Source: [Eubacterium] infirmum
Lineage (GTDB): Bacteria > Bacillota > Clostridia > Peptostreptococcales > Anaerovoracaceae
DNA length: 64,000 nucleotides
NCBI GenBank assembly: GCA_900450455.1
Contig: UGGN01000001.1
Coordinates: 868,001 to 932,000 of the forward strand
Direction of reading: 5' to 3'
Position numbers and translations under genes: made by a program. The notes beneath the pieces were generated by a model that was given only the letters and a program-made list of their open reading frames with translations, made no database searches and was not told the origin of the DNA. The first letter of the stretch is position 1. Each line of letters opens with the position of its first letter. Below, one piece after another: positions 52,634 to 63,223 of this stretch.

Positions 52634-53359
52634 ATGAGAAAAAGCGTTTTTATTACCGGAGGTTCTAAGGGAATCGGCGCGGCTTGCGTTGAGCTGTTTT
52701 CAAAGAACGGATTTGCTGTAGCCTTTGTATACGGAAAAGATAATAAAGCCGCCCAAAAGTTGGCAGCCAAAACTTCGGCTCTTGCAATCAAAGCAGATGT
52801 TTCAGATGTTGAACAGATAGAGAAGGCCTTTGACCAGGCCCGGACATACTTTGGGATACGCAGCTTTGACGTAGTTGTCTGCAATGCAGGAATCTCAGCA
52901 TCGGGGCTTATAACCGATATGAACGAGGATGTCGTAGATTTGCTCATAGGAATTAATCTTGTGGGAACGATAAATGTTAGTCGCAAGGCGGTTTCACACA
53001 TGGTTGAGGAGAAGAAGGGAAACATTGTTATGATCTCATCAATGTGGGGTCAGAGAGCAGCGTCATGCGAGAGTATATACGCAGCGACAAAGGCAGGAAT
53101 CATCGGTTTTGCCAGAAGTCTTGCTGCAGAGCTTGGACCTTCGGGTATAAGGGTAAACGTCGTATCACCGGGAGTTATAGCGACTGATATGAATAGAGAA
53201 TATAGCGACGAGGATATGTCGGCTTTAGCAGACGAAACTCCGCTTGGGAGAATAGGACTTCCGGATGAGGTTGCCGAGGCAGTTTATTATTTGGCCAGTG
53301 ACAAGGCTAGTTTCATAAACGGGCAGGTGCTCGGAGTAGATGGCGGTTTTGCCGTTTAG
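52634..53359 (+). CDS. SDR-family oxidoreductase, FabG-like
   Basis: This 241-aa short-chain dehydrogenase/reductase has the cofactor motif TGGSKGIGAACVELF (residues 8-22), the NAG motif (VVCNAGISASG), a catalytic Ser in MISSMWGQRAA, and YAATKAG with catalytic Tyr and Lys. The C-terminus is typical: VNVVSPGVIATDMNREY and FINGQVLGVDGGFAV. It resembles 3-oxoacyl-ACP reductase. Being next to punA and not in a fatty-acid cluster, its true substrate is uncertain. Its ATG directly abuts the punA stop, with AAGGAGG inside punA. Confidence 0.88.
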   Translation: MRKSVFITGGSKGIGAACVELFSKNGFAVAFVYGKDNKAAQKLAAKTSALAIKADVSDVEQIEKAFDQARTYFGIRSFDVVVCNAGISASGLITDMNEDVVDLLIGINLVGTINVSRKAVSHMVEEKKGNIVMISSMWGQRAASCESIYAATKAGIIGFARSLAAELGPSGIRVNVVSPGVIATDMNREYSDEDMSALADETPLGRIGLPDEVAEAVYYLASDKASFINGQVLGVDGGFAV

Positions 53360-53385
53360 TTATAGTCATATTTTGAGGGATTAAA

Positions 53386-55155
53386 ATGTCAGTTATACAA
53401 AACATTTTATCGAAAATAGGAGAGTTCTTTGTAGGCTTATTCGATCTGGTCAAGGAGCTTTTTACGCTTTCAGACGGATACGGTCTTCTTTACACTGCCA
53501 TAGCAAGGTGGGTGTTTATAATTCTTTCGCTCTTCATTTTGGTGAAATCCATAGTTTCACTCTTGCGTAGCAGGAGTCCTAATGAGGTGTGGGCATATTT
53601 CAATGTCAACGACAAAATAGCTTATCCTATAACTCACTGGGAGAACCTAATAGGCAGATCAAAGAGCTGCGATCTCGTACTTAAGGATGATGCGGCTTCG
53701 AGAAGCCACGGTACGCTTTGCAGAGATGCCGAGGGCAAGTGGTCATATATGGATTTAGGATCGAGCAACGGAAGTATCTGTGCCGGAAAGAGACTCAGTA
53801 AAGGTAAGAAGTATCCAATTGAACCGGGAGATAGTATTCTTATAGGCCAAAGCACATGTACGCTGCTTCCTATCAGCCTTGAGGAGAAGAGAAATAACGA
53901 GAAGCTGAGAAAGGAAGAAACCTTCCTTCTATCACCTTGGACATCGCTTTTGATGCTTACCCTGTTTCAACTGATGACTGTGATTCAGCTCGATATATCT
54001 TTGGGAGAAGCATATACAAGTCAAATTTCAGTGGCTTTCGCGGGTCTTTGTGCATTGATGTGGGTCTATGTTATCACTATGAGAATGCTCAAAAGAAAGA
54101 GCTTTGAGATGGAGACGATAGCTTTTTTCTTGTCAACACTAAGCCTTGCCGTCACAGCGAGCAAGTATCCACACTCAGTGCTGAAGCAGTTCATCGCTAT
54201 AGTCTTTGGAGTGCTTCTATTTGTTGGTATGTGTACAGTTTTGAGGAACCTGGATAGAAGCAAGGCTATCAAAAGATATCTCTACGCAGGGGCTGCAGCT
54301 ATGCTTATTTTCAACCTGCTTCTAGGCACGACAAAATTCGGAGCTGCAAACTGGGTAAGTATAGGAGGCCTTTCTGTTCAGCCATCTGAGATAGTAAAGC
54401 TGGCTTTCATCTGGGTGGGTGCGGCTTCACTTGATGAACTGATGGAAAAGAGAAATTCACTCATATTTATGCTCTTTTCGGGATTTTGTTTTATATGTCT
54501 CGCTTTGATGGGTGACTTTGGAACAGCATTGATATTCTTTGTAACTTTCCTGGTTATATCCTTCCTCAGAAGTGGCGACTTCACAAAGTTAATCTTGATT
54601 GTCGGAGTTGCATTTGTTGGAGGACTTATGGTCCTGAAGTTTAAGGCCTATGTTGCAGCAAGATTTTCTGCATGGGGACATGTTTGGGAATTTGCTGATG
54701 AGATGGGGTACCAGCAAACCAGAACGATGTCAGCCGCATCAAGTGGAGGACTCATAGGTGTCGGTGCAGGAGACGGATGGCTTAAGACCATTCCGGCGTC
54801 TGAAACTGACCTGGTATTTGGATTCATAACAGAGGAGTGGGGGCTCATAATTGCGGTACTTGCAATATTTGCGATAGTTACGCTTTCACTCTTTGCGATT
54901 CGTTCAATTTGGGGTGGCAGATCAACTTTCTATACGATTGCCGCTTGCTCTGCGATGTCGTTATTCATTTTTCAAACAATGCTAAATGTATTTGGCTCGG
55001 TAGACCTATTTCCGCTTACGGGTGTTACATTCCCATTCCTCTCAAACGGAGGAACGAGTATGGTTGCATCATGGGGACTCTTAGCATTCCTTAAGGCTTC
55101 GGACACTAGGGCGAGCGCCAGCATTGCTGTATCAAATGAGGAGGCGATATCATGA
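53386..55155 (+). CDS. FHA domain fused to FtsW/RodA/SpoVE-family glycosyltransferase
   Basis: This 589-aa protein starts with one membrane helix (residues about 40-60), then a cytoplasmic FHA domain (about 80-165: LIGRSKSCDLVLKDDAASRSHGTL, DLGSSNGS). A SEDS-family polytopic domain follows with KYPHSVLKQF, GAANWVSIGGLSVQPSEIVKLAFIW, GLIGVGAGDGWLKTIPASETDLVFGFITEEWG and FPFLSNGGTSM. SEDS proteins polymerise lipid II together with a class B PBP, and one follows here with an ATGA overlap. FHA domains bind phosphothreonine, so Ser/Thr-kinase control of wall synthesis is likely. Actinobacteria have FhaA/FhaB, RodA and PbpA as separate neighbours; here the FHA and SEDS parts are one chain. Confidence 0.93.
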   Translation: MSVIQNILSKIGEFFVGLFDLVKELFTLSDGYGLLYTAIARWVFIILSLFILVKSIVSLLRSRSPNEVWAYFNVNDKIAYPITHWENLIGRSKSCDLVLKDDAASRSHGTLCRDAEGKWSYMDLGSSNGSICAGKRLSKGKKYPIEPGDSILIGQSTCTLLPISLEEKRNNEKLRKEETFLLSPWTSLLMLTLFQLMTVIQLDISLGEAYTSQISVAFAGLCALMWVYVITMRMLKRKSFEMETIAFFLSTLSLAVTASKYPHSVLKQFIAIVFGVLLFVGMCTVLRNLDRSKAIKRYLYAGAAAMLIFNLLLGTTKFGAANWVSIGGLSVQPSEIVKLAFIWVGAASLDELMEKRNSLIFMLFSGFCFICLALMGDFGTALIFFVTFLVISFLRSGDFTKLILIVGVAFVGGLMVLKFKAYVAARFSAWGHVWEFADEMGYQQTRTMSAASSGGLIGVGAGDGWLKTIPASETDLVFGFITEEWGLIIAVLAIFAIVTLSLFAIRSIWGGRSTFYTIAACSAMSLFIFQTMLNVFGSVDLFPLTGVTFPFLSNGGTSMVASWGLLAFLKASDTRASASIAVSNEEAIS

Positions 55156-56483
55156 GAAAACTCGAGGTTAGATCGATAATATGTTTAGCTCTTGCGGCGA
55201 TTTTGATACTCGGAACAGGAATCTTTGTGTTCCGATTTGTCAAATACGGAAGCAAGTGGGCGACATTCTACGGAAACAAAAGTATATATGAAAACGGTGT
55301 TCTAAAAAGTGGAGCCATATACGACAGAAACGACGTTCTCCTGGCAAAGAGCGGGGGCGGCGAGATAAAGTACAATGATGATGCGGAAATCAGAGAAGCT
55401 ACGCTTCATGCTGTTGGCGATGTGAACGGTAAGATTTCAACATCAGCACTCAGTACATATAAGGATAAACTCATAGGATATAATCTTTTGACTGGTACAT
55501 ATAAGCTTAAGGGCAAAAACGAGGATCTGAAGCTGACTATTGATGCTGACGTTTGCAGGGAGGCTTATAGACAGCTATCAAAGTATGATGCCGGATGTAT
55601 TGGAATCTACAACTATAAGACAGGTGAGATTATATGTATGGTTAGCACTCCTACATTTGATCCTGAGAATGAACCAAGCGTTCCGCGCGACGATCAGTCA
55701 GGTTTATACCTTAATAGATTTCTTTCATCAAAGCTTCCGCCGGGCTCAATTTTCAAAACGGTTACTGCAGCAGCGGCGATTGAAAACACAGACTACCAAA
55801 ATTTTAGTTATCAGTGTGACGGAACCAGATTAATTCATGGCGAGAAGTTAAACTGCGCATATCCGCACGGACATGTCGACCTTGGAGGTGCGCTATTGCA
55901 GTCATGTAATGGTGCTTTCTCAACACTGGCCAATGAGATGGGACCTGAAATAATGAAGGATTATGTTGATAGGCTTGGACTCACAAAGTCATATGATATC
56001 GATGGAATAAAAAATGTAAAGGGAAGTTTTGACTTTCCCAAGAATTCCGATTTAAACCTCGGCTGGGCGGGAGTAGGTCAGTATCATGATCTTGTGAATC
56101 CATGCTCGATGATGGTTTATATGGGAGCGGTAGCAAATGGTGGAAAGGCTGCAATTCCTCACATTTTGATGAATGATTTCAGAATAACCAAGATGACAAA
56201 CCGGATGATAGATAAGTCCACATCGGAAACTCTTTCGAAGATGATGAAGAAAACCGTAGAAAACGGATATCTTGGTAATAGTAATCTGCCAAATCTGGAT
56301 GTATATGCTAAGACCGGAACTGCAGAGTCCGCAGGAAAGAAACCTTACGGATGGTTTGCAGGATTCCTAAAGGATGAGAATCACCCTTATGCATTCATAG
56401 TTTGCTTGGAGAACTCGGGCGAAGCCTACTACACAGCTCTTCCGGTTGCAAACAGCGTTTTGCAAGTTGCAGTAAGAAAGTAG
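55152..56483 (+). CDS. Class B penicillin-binding protein (PbpA-like transpeptidase)
   Basis: This 443-aa peptidoglycan transpeptidase has a short cytoplasmic N-terminus and one membrane helix (about residues 8-28). The small pedestal carries GAIYDRNDVLLAK, and the transpeptidase domain has all three motifs: SxxK in PPGSIFKTV, SxN in SCNGAF and KTG in YAKTGTAES. It resembles the compact PbpA/PBP-SpoVD group without PASTA domains. It overlaps the FHA-SEDS gene by 4 nt, giving a matched glycosyltransferase-transpeptidase pair for elongation, division or sporulation; which one cannot be told. Confidence 0.93.
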   Translation: MRKLEVRSIICLALAAILILGTGIFVFRFVKYGSKWATFYGNKSIYENGVLKSGAIYDRNDVLLAKSGGGEIKYNDDAEIREATLHAVGDVNGKISTSALSTYKDKLIGYNLLTGTYKLKGKNEDLKLTIDADVCREAYRQLSKYDAGCIGIYNYKTGEIICMVSTPTFDPENEPSVPRDDQSGLYLNRFLSSKLPPGSIFKTVTAAAAIENTDYQNFSYQCDGTRLIHGEKLNCAYPHGHVDLGGALLQSCNGAFSTLANEMGPEIMKDYVDRLGLTKSYDIDGIKNVKGSFDFPKNSDLNLGWAGVGQYHDLVNPCSMMVYMGAVANGGKAAIPHILMNDFRITKMTNRMIDKSTSETLSKMMKKTVENGYLGNSNLPNLDVYAKTGTAESAGKKPYGWFAGFLKDENHPYAFIVCLENSGEAYYTALPVANSVLQVAVRK

Positions 56484-56546
56484 TTTTGTGACAAATTAAG
56501 ATATGAAATTGACCATTGTAATATTAATAATAAAAGGGAGCTTTTA

Positions 56547-57812
56547 ATGAAAGACGAAACTAAATGCCTGCATTCAGGCTATAAACCAAATAACTCAGAG
56601 CCGCGCGTGCTTCCTATCGTGCAGAGCACAACCTATGTATTTGACTCAACACAGGATGTTGCAGACGTATTTGATGATCCGACAAAGGCTCTAATATACT
56701 CAAGATTTGCAAATCCGACTGTAATGGCAGTTGAGGATAAAATTGCGGATTTGGAAGGTGGAATTGCAGCTATGTGCACAAGTTCAGGACAGGCGGCGAA
56801 CCTATTTGCTGTACTGAACATATGTAAGGCGGGAGAACATATTCTCAGTGTTGCACAGATTTATGGCGGGACATATAATCTATTCAATGTAACGCTTAAG
56901 AAGTTAGGTATAGATTGCACTTTCGTATCCACTGATGCAAGTTCTGAAGAAATCGAGAAAAATATTCAGCCTAATACAAGACTTATTTTCGGTGAAACCA
57001 TTGCAAACCCTGCAATAAGCGTATTGGATATAGAGAAGTTTGCCGATATTGCTCACAAGCACAATATTCCACTAATCGTTGATAATACCTTTGCGACACC
57101 TATGCTTTGCAAGCCGATTGAGTTCGGTGCGGACATAGTTACTCATTCGACAACAAAGTATATGGACGGACACGCAGTTCAGGGTGGCGGTATCATCGTA
57201 GACGGTGGAAAATTCGACTGGTCAAACGGAAACTTTCCCGATATGACGGAGCCTGATGATTCGTATCACGGGATAAAGTATGTGGAAAAGTACGGGAATC
57301 TGGCATACATATTAAAGGCAAGAATGCAGTTAATGCGTGACTTTGGTGCATATCCTGCAGCGCACTCCGCCTTCTTATTAAACCTTGGACTTGAAACTCT
57401 TCACCTCAGAATGGAAAGATACTGTGAAAACGCATTAGCAGTTGCAAAGTATCTGGAGGAGAACGACCTGGTTGAGAGCGTAAGCTATCCGGCACTTGAT
57501 AGCGACAAGTATCATGAACTATACAAGAAGTACCTTAAGGGCGCAAGCGGTGTAATTTCATTTGTCATCAAAGGCGGAAGAGATAATGCAATGAAATTCA
57601 TGGATTCACTTGAGCTGGCATCAAATGAGGTACATGTAGCGGACATCAGAACCTGCGTGCTTCATCCGGCCAGCGAGACTCATAGACAGCTTTCCGACGA
57701 GCAACTTGCTGAGGCAGGAATCAATCCGGGCATGGTTAGACTTTCAGTCGGACTAGAGAGTATAGACGATATTATGGAGGATCTAAAGCAAGGATTTGCC
57801 GCTATAAAGTAG
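56547..57812 (+). CDS. metY: O-acetylhomoserine aminocarboxypropyltransferase (sulfhydrylase)
   Basis: This 421-aa PLP enzyme of the Cys/Met metabolism family makes homocysteine from O-acetylhomoserine and sulfide. The start KCLHSGYKPNNSEPRVLPIVQSTTYVF, the cofactor-phosphate contact YSRFANPTV, VDNTFATPMLCKPIEFGADIV and the PLP lysine in HSTTKYMDGHAVQGGG are typical. The length of about 420-430 aa and the long NFPDMTEPDDSYHG segment favour MetY over cystathionine gamma-synthase. A methionine gamma-lyase activity cannot be excluded. AAGGGAGC precedes the ATG. It appears monocistronic. Confidence 0.9.
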   Translation: MKDETKCLHSGYKPNNSEPRVLPIVQSTTYVFDSTQDVADVFDDPTKALIYSRFANPTVMAVEDKIADLEGGIAAMCTSSGQAANLFAVLNICKAGEHILSVAQIYGGTYNLFNVTLKKLGIDCTFVSTDASSEEIEKNIQPNTRLIFGETIANPAISVLDIEKFADIAHKHNIPLIVDNTFATPMLCKPIEFGADIVTHSTTKYMDGHAVQGGGIIVDGGKFDWSNGNFPDMTEPDDSYHGIKYVEKYGNLAYILKARMQLMRDFGAYPAAHSAFLLNLGLETLHLRMERYCENALAVAKYLEENDLVESVSYPALDSDKYHELYKKYLKGASGVISFVIKGGRDNAMKFMDSLELASNEVHVADIRTCVLHPASETHRQLSDEQLAEAGINPGMVRLSVGLESIDDIMEDLKQGFAAIK

Positions 57813-57862
57813 TAATTTCTAATAATTTTACTTAAAAAATTTGAGATTACAAGCAAAATTAA

Positions 57863-57891
57863 TTGACTACTTAAGTTTCTTAATGTAGAAT
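57863..57891 (+). promoter_or_regulatory. Promoter of the DUF4854 lipoprotein gene
   Basis: TTGACT (57863-57868), 17 bp and TAGAAT (57886-57891) lie 61 bp before the start codon. Confidence 0.8.
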
Positions 57892-57952
57892 AATCTAGGT
57901 GGATTTTTATTTTCATAAACTCACAGAATTTTTGAGAGGAAAGAGGAAAGAT

Positions 57953-58354
57953 ATGAAGAACAAGAGATTTTTAGCATTGTTAATGGTAGCTGTTATGGCG
58001 ATTTCTGCTCTAGCGCTAGCTGCTTGTGGAAACAAGACACTAGAAGAGTATGTTAAGAAGGATTCAAAACTCCAGTCAGAAATAGATTAGATTGCTAAGA
58101 CACAGGGTCTGGAGATTACAATCAAGGAGAACACTCTAACATATGTTTACAAGTATAAGCAAAACTTGACAGATGATCAGATCAAGATGATGAGTAAGCA
58201 GCTTGAGGTTGCTCTTGAAAATGCAAAGGCAACATTCCAGAATCTTGCAGCTCAGTTGGAAACAAAGACAAAGATTAAGGGAATCAAGGTTGCTGTTGAG
58301 TACCAGGATGCAAGTGGTAAGGTAATATACAAGGGAGAATACAGTTCAAAGTAA
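57953..58354 (+). pseudogene. DUF4854-type lipoprotein gene interrupted by one in-frame TAG
   Basis: The reading frame starts MKNKRFLALLMVAVMAISAL and has a lipobox LALAACGN, so it encodes a lipoprotein of the short DUF4854 type. After 45 codons a TAG (58088-58090) interrupts it. Beyond the stop the same frame continues without any other defect (IAKTQGLEITIKEN..., LTDDQIKMM..., ending YKGEYSSK) to a TAA at 58352-58354. The full product would be about 133 residues. Promoter, ribosome site (GAGGAAAG) and terminator are intact. The likeliest reading is a recent nonsense mutation or a base-call error. Programmed read-through is possible but unsupported. Confidence 0.8.
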
Positions 58355-58378
58355 GAACTTGCCAAAAATGTTTTTAAG

Positions 58379-58407
58379 CATAGCCGATAATTCGGCTATG
58401 TTTTTTT
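58379..58407 (+). terminator. Terminator after the DUF4854 gene
   Basis: A perfect 9-bp stem CATAGCCGA/TCGGCTATG with a TAAT loop is followed by seven T. Confidence 0.92.
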
Positions 58408-58408
58408 A

Positions 58409-58437
58409 TTGAACAGCGTCTGCTTTTACTGTAAAAT
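58409..58437 (+). promoter_or_regulatory. Promoter of lepA-hemW-glpK
   Basis: TTGAAC (58409-58414), 17 bp and TAAAAT (58432-58437) begin immediately after the preceding terminator and 29 bp before the lepA start. Confidence 0.75.
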
Positions 58438-58465
58438 ATAGGTATTAATGTTGCGTGAGGTAAGC

Positions 58466-60286
58466 ATGGAAAATAAAGAAGACTATCAGAAGTATATTAG
58501 AAATTTCAGTATTATAGCTCATATAGATCACGGTAAATCTACTCTGGCAGATAGAATCATCGAAAACACAGGTCTTGTTGCTCATAGAGATATGAAGGAG
58601 CAGTTCCTTGACAACATGGAACTTGAGAGGGAACGCGGTATAACCATAAAGCTACAGACAACCAGACTCGTTTACAAGGCTTGCGATGGCAATGAGTATA
58701 TATTCAATTTGATAGACACACCGGGTCACGTTGACTTTAACTACGAGGTTTCAAGAAGTCTTGCAGCTTGTGAAGGTGCAGTCCTTGTCGTTGACTCAAC
58801 TCAGGGCGTAGAGGCTCAGACCATGGCAAACGTATATCTTGCACTGGATGAGGACCTTGAGATAGTTCCTGTCCTAAACAAGATAGATTTGGCCAGTTCC
58901 AGGCCTGATGAGGTAAAGGAAGAGATAGAGGAGATGATAGGCATAGATGCTTCAGAGGCTCCGCTCGTATCTGCTAAGGAAGGTATAGGTATAACCGATC
59001 TTCTTGAGGCTGTGGTTAAGTCTGTTCCTGCACCTAGCGGTAATCCTGACGGCAAGCTTAAGGCTTTGATTTTTGACTCCGTATACGATAACTACAAGGG
59101 TGTAGTCATTTACACTCGTATAGTCGACGGTCAGGTGGGTGTCGGGGACAATATCCTTTTGATGAATACAAAGAAGAAGTACGAGGTAACTGAGGTTGGC
59201 ATTATGGCGCCTTCCCATGTTCCAACTAAGTGTTTGAGAGCAGGTGAGGTAGGATACATATGTGCGAGTATCAAACAGGTTAAGGATGCCAGAGTCGGTG
59301 ATACGGTGACACTGGCCCAAGATCCCGCAGACGAGGTACTTCCGGGATACAAGAAGGTTCAATCCATGGTTTATTGCGGTATCTACCCTGCGGAGGGTGA
59401 AAAGTATGAGAGCGTAAAGGACGCGCTCGAGAAACTTCAGGTAAACGATGCGGCCTTTGTTTTTGAGCCTGAGACATCAACTGCACTTGGCTTCGGTTTC
59501 AGATGCGGCTTCCTTGGTCTCCTACACATGGAAATCATAGTGGAAAGACTTGAGAGGGAGTTCGACCTCGGAGTGATTACGACATCACCTAGCGTAGTTT
59601 ATAAGGTTGTTATGAACGATGGCAGCATTCAGATGATACAGAATCCGACAAATCTCCCACCGCAGAATGAGATTGACCATATCGAGGAACCTATCGTCAA
59701 GGCGGATATTATGACACCTAAGGAGTATGTGGGAACAATTATGGAGCTTTGTCAGAAGAAGCGTGGAACCATGCTTCACATGGAGTACATCGCTCAGGAT
59801 AGAGTTCAGCTTCACTACGAGCTTCCACTTAATGAGGTTATATATGATTTCTTTGATGCACTGAAATCAAAGACGAGGGGATACGGATCGCTCGACTACG
59901 AGTTCGTTAAGTATCAGAAGTCATCGCTTGTTAAGATGGATGTTCTGCTAAACAAAGATCTAGTAGATGCCTTCTCTATGATAGTTCACGAAAGCTCTGC
60001 CTACGAAAGAGGAAGATTCGTCTGCAAGAAGCTCAAGGAAGTTATTCCTATGCACCAGTTCGAGGTACCTATTCAGGCTGCTATAGGACAGAAGGTTATT
60101 GCAAGAGAGACGGTAAGAGCTTATCGTAAGGATGTAATCGCAAAGTGTTACGGCGGAGATATATCGCGTAAGAAAAAGCTTCTTGAGAAGCAGAAGGAAG
60201 GTAAGAAGAGAATGCGTCAGTTCGGCAAGGTCGAGGTGCCTCAGGAAGCCTTCACAGCAGTTCTTAAATATGATGACGAAAAATAA
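58466..60286 (+). CDS. lepA: Elongation factor 4 (LepA)
   Basis: This 606-aa translational GTPase back-translocates or remodels stalled ribosomes. G motifs: AHIDHGKST (G1), ITIKLQTTR (switch region), DTPGHVDF (G3), NKIDL (G4) and SAKEG (G5). LepA-specific features include [32 protein letters not shown] and the C-terminal basic [31 protein letters not shown] 6 nt before ATG 58466 sets the start; the frame opens 6 codons earlier. Its 3' end overlaps hemW by 17 nt. Confidence 0.97.
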   Translation: MENKEDYQKYIRNFSIIAHIDHGKSTLADRIIENTGLVAHRDMKEQFLDNMELERERGITIKLQTTRLVYKACDGNEYIFNLIDTPGHVDFNYEVSRSLAACEGAVLVVDSTQGVEAQTMANVYLALDEDLEIVPVLNKIDLASSRPDEVKEEIEEMIGIDASEAPLVSAKEGIGITDLLEAVVKSVPAPSGNPDGKLKALIFDSVYDNYKGVVIYTRIVDGQVGVGDNILLMNTKKKYEVTEVGIMAPSHVPTKCLRAGEVGYICASIKQVKDARVGDTVTLAQDPADEVLPGYKKVQSMVYCGIYPAEGEKYESVKDALEKLQVNDAAFVFEPETSTALGFGFRCGFLGLLHMEIIVERLEREFDLGVITTSPSVVYKVVMNDGSIQMIQNPTNLPPQNEIDHIEEPIVKADIMTPKEYVGTIMELCQKKRGTMLHMEYIAQDRVQLHYELPLNEVIYDFFDALKSKTRGYGSLDYEFVKYQKSSLVKMDVLLNKDLVDAFSMIVHESSAYERGRFVCKKLKEVIPMHQFEVPIQAAIGQKVIARETVRAYRKDVIAKCYGGDISRKKKLLEKQKEGKKRMRQFGKVEVPQEAFTAVLKYDDEK

Positions 60287-61493
60287 TATAGATACGGGAC
60301 TGGGGATATATGTACATATCCCTTTCTGTATAAGTAAGTGTATATATTGCGGTTTCTATTCAAAGGCAGGTGCGCCGGACGCTGAAGAGGAAAATACCTA
60401 TGTGAATTTACTTGTGCAGGAAATAGAGAGCGCTGCAAGACCGGATCGAGAGGTTGACAGCATCTTTTTCGGTGGAGGAACGCCGAGTATACTGAAAGCG
60501 GAAAGCTTGATAGAAATACTAAGCACAATAAGGCGATGCTTTGATGTGAGTGCAGGCTGCGAAATTACACTTGAGGCAAATCCGGGAACAGTAAACAAGG
60601 GCTATCTATCAAAGCTTTACGAAGCAGGCTTTAACAGGCTTTCCATGGGCTGTCAGTCTTTTTCCGACGAGGTGCTTAAGACTCTAGGAAGGATTCATAG
60701 GTCAAAGGATGTCTACGAAAGTTTTTCAGCGGCGAGGGTAGCAGGCTTTGATAATATAAATCTCGATTTGATGTTTTCAGTACCGGGTGCTGATGAAGAA
60801 CTATGGCAGGAAACACTGGATAAGATGATGGAGCTATCACCGGAGCATGTATCTTTTTACAGTCTTCAGATAGAGGAGGATACACCCCTATATAATATGT
60901 ATAAGAATGGCATCTTTGCAGAAGTCAGCGACGAGTTGGATAGAAGCATGTACCATAGGGCGATAGAATGCCTTAAGTCTTCCGGCTACGAACACTACGA
61001 GATATCGAATGCAGCAAAGCCGGGTTTTGAATGCAGGCATAATCTTAAGTACTGGTCGCTATCCGAATACCTCGGGTTCGGTAAGAGCGCCTCATCGTTT
61101 ATAGATGGAGTTAGGTTCACAAATGCAACGGATGATGGCTACGGCAAGGGCGTTTTGATGGAGAGTGCTTTCCTAAAGTCAAGAGGTGTTCTGAGCATGC
61201 CCGAACTCGGTAATTTAGAGTTTGCAAAGTACAAGTACAGTGAGTTTCATGTGAATGACTTCATGGATACGGCATCTGAATTTGTATTTCTTGGGCTTAG
61301 GCGAACCGCAGGCATAAGTTTTGATGACTTTGAACAGCGTTTCGGGAAAAGTTTTGCGGATGTCTATGCGGACAGACGAGTGGAAATCGAGCCGTTCATT
61401 GAAAGCGGAGATTTGGTAGAGGATGAATCGGGTCTCAGACTAAGCGAGAGAGGCTTTGATATTTCGAACAAAATAATGGCGATATTCGTGTAG
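60270..61493 (+). CDS. hemW: HemW-type radical SAM protein (coproporphyrinogen oxidase-like)
   Basis: This 407-aa radical SAM protein has [18 protein letters not shown] with the CxxxCxxC cluster motif, [20 protein letters not shown] and the HemN-type C-terminal domain ([13 protein letters not shown].., [13 protein letters not shown]). The extra cysteine after the motif that marks true HemN is not in its usual place (CGFYSK), so a heme chaperone (HemW) role is preferred over oxidative decarboxylation. The start overlaps the lepA end, with two adjacent ATG codons at 60270 and 60273. The lepA-hemW-hrcA order is common in Firmicutes. Confidence 0.9.
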   Translation: MMTKNNIDTGLGIYVHIPFCISKCIYCGFYSKAGAPDAEEENTYVNLLVQEIESAARPDREVDSIFFGGGTPSILKAESLIEILSTIRRCFDVSAGCEITLEANPGTVNKGYLSKLYEAGFNRLSMGCQSFSDEVLKTLGRIHRSKDVYESFSAARVAGFDNINLDLMFSVPGADEELWQETLDKMMELSPEHVSFYSLQIEEDTPLYNMYKNGIFAEVSDELDRSMYHRAIECLKSSGYEHYEISNAAKPGFECRHNLKYWSLSEYLGFGKSASSFIDGVRFTNATDDGYGKGVLMESAFLKSRGVLSMPELGNLEFAKYKYSEFHVNDFMDTASEFVFLGLRRTAGISFDDFEQRFGKSFADVYADRRVEIEPFIESGDLVEDESGLRLSERGFDISNKIMAIFV

Positions 61494-61528
61494 ATTATCA
61501 ATTTTAGTCTACTTGTTTGGAGGTAATA

Positions 61529-63022
61529 ATGGAAAAGTATATTATGGCACTGGATCAGGGAACTACGAGCTCGCGTTGCATCATTTATGATAGAGGCGGC
61601 AAACAGATAAGTTCTGCACAGCTGGAGTTCAAACAATATTATCCTCAGCAGAGCTGGGTCGAGCACGATGCGAATGAGATTTGGTCGTCACAGATGACAG
61701 TTGCCTACGAGGCAATGCTCAAGGCAAGACTTACGTACAAGGATATAGATGCCATCGGTATAACCAACCAAAGAGAGACGACCATTGTCTGGAACAAGGA
61801 AACCGGTGAACCTATATATAATGCCATAGTTTGGCAGTGCCGCAGAACGGCGGATTATTGCGAAAGCCTAAAGGCGCGAGGCCTTGATGAGATGTTTAGA
61901 GATAAGACCGGACTTCTTATCGATCCGTATTTCAGTGCAACAAAGCTTCGTTGGATCCTGGAGAACGTAGATGGCGCGAGAGAACTGGCTGAGCAGGGGA
62001 AACTTTTATTTGGAACCGTAGATACATGGCTTATCTGGAAGATGACAGGCGGAAAGGCACATGTTACCGATTACTCAAACGCTTCAAGAACCATGATGTT
62101 CAACATACATACTCTGGAGTGGGACGATGAGATTCTGGATATTCTCAATATACCTAAGGTCATGCTTCCTGATGTCTGTGATTCGAGCAAGGTTTATGGC
62201 GAAACCACAGATGAGCTGTTCGGAGGCGGACCAATCAAAATCGCCGGTGCGGCAGGTGACCAGCAGGCAGCCCTCTTTGGACAGCTTTGTTTTGAAAAGG
62301 GAACGGTTAAGAGCACATATGGAACGGGCTGTTTTCTTCTTATGAATACAGGGGATGAGCCGATTAAATCAAAGAACGGTCTTCTTACTACCATAGCTTA
62401 TGGTATTGACGGTAAGATTACATATGCGCTGGAAGGCTCTGTCTTCATCTGTGGAGCAGTTATTCAGTGGCTTAGAGATGAATTGGGTCTGCTAAAAAAA
62501 GCTTCAGACAGCGAAAAAATGGCCAGAAAGGTAGAAAACTGCAACGGCGTTTACATAGTTCCGGCTTTTGTCGGACTCGGAGCTCCTTACTGGGATGCAA
62601 GAGCCAAAGGTACAATCTTCGGTTTGACCAGAGGCGCAAATAAATATCATATAGTTCGCGCGGCGCTTGAGTCTATAGCTTATCAGTGCTATGATTTGAT
62701 AGTGGCAATGTCATCTGATCTGGGACACGACATATCTGTGCTAAGGGTTGACGGTGGAGCTTCGGCAAACAACTTTTTATTACAGTTTCAGTCCGATTTG
62801 CTTGAGGCTGATGTGGTAAGGCCTAAGAGCATAGAGACGACCTCTCTTGGAGCAGCATATCTTGCAGGGCTTGCAACCGGATATTGGAAGGATATAGAAG
62901 ATATCAGAAGTAAGCTGAATGTAGACAGCGTTTTCTCTCCAATGATGGATAAGGAGGGTCGTGAGTACAGACTTGATGGTTGGCACGATGCAGTTAAAAG
63001 AACCATGGGATGGAACAGATAG
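61529..63022 (+). CDS. glpK: Glycerol kinase
   Basis: Glycerol kinase (497 aa) phosphorylates glycerol to glycerol 3-phosphate. Motifs: the start [82 protein letters not shown] and [17 protein letters not shown]. All FGGY-family features are intact. GGAGG is 7 nt before ATG 61529. It lies 35 bp after hemW with no terminator between, so it is probably read from the lepA promoter. The terminator and a new promoter follow before hrcA. No glpF or glpD/A gene is nearby. Confidence 0.96.
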   Translation: MEKYIMALDQGTTSSRCIIYDRGGKQISSAQLEFKQYYPQQSWVEHDANEIWSSQMTVAYEAMLKARLTYKDIDAIGITNQRETTIVWNKETGEPIYNAIVWQCRRTADYCESLKARGLDEMFRDKTGLLIDPYFSATKLRWILENVDGARELAEQGKLLFGTVDTWLIWKMTGGKAHVTDYSNASRTMMFNIHTLEWDDEILDILNIPKVMLPDVCDSSKVYGETTDELFGGGPIKIAGAAGDQQAALFGQLCFEKGTVKSTYGTGCFLLMNTGDEPIKSKNGLLTTIAYGIDGKITYALEGSVFICGAVIQWLRDELGLLKKASDSEKMARKVENCNGVYIVPAFVGLGAPYWDARAKGTIFGLTRGANKYHIVRAALESIAYQCYDLIVAMSSDLGHDISVLRVDGGASANNFLLQFQSDLLEADVVRPKSIETTSLGAAYLAGLATGYWKDIEDIRSKLNVDSVFSPMMDKEGREYRLDGWHDAVKRTMGWNR

Positions 63023-63085
63023 GGTTTGACAGATTTTGAAGCAGACTTATTAGATTTTCATTTTATGATAAAACAAAGACCGAAG

Positions 63086-63121
63086 ATAAGCAGACTTGGG
63101 AACCCATATCTGCTTATTTTT
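63086..63121 (+). terminator. Terminator after glpK
   Basis: A perfect 9-bp stem ATAAGCAGA (63086-63094)/TCTGCTTAT (63109-63117) is followed by TTTTTAT. Confidence 0.9.
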
Positions 63122-63223
63122 ATATCAAAATACGCATCTTATTGGCAAAATCCAACACAAAATCAACAAATTTCGCATACTGAAAAAACACAGGAAAAAA
63201 TTTAATTTATTTTCAAATAGGTG

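Noticed and set aside
57953..58354. Pyrrolysine or general TAG recoding at 58088
   Set aside because: Many normal genes in the window end in TAG, the gene is not a methylamine methyltransferase, and no pyl genes are visible.
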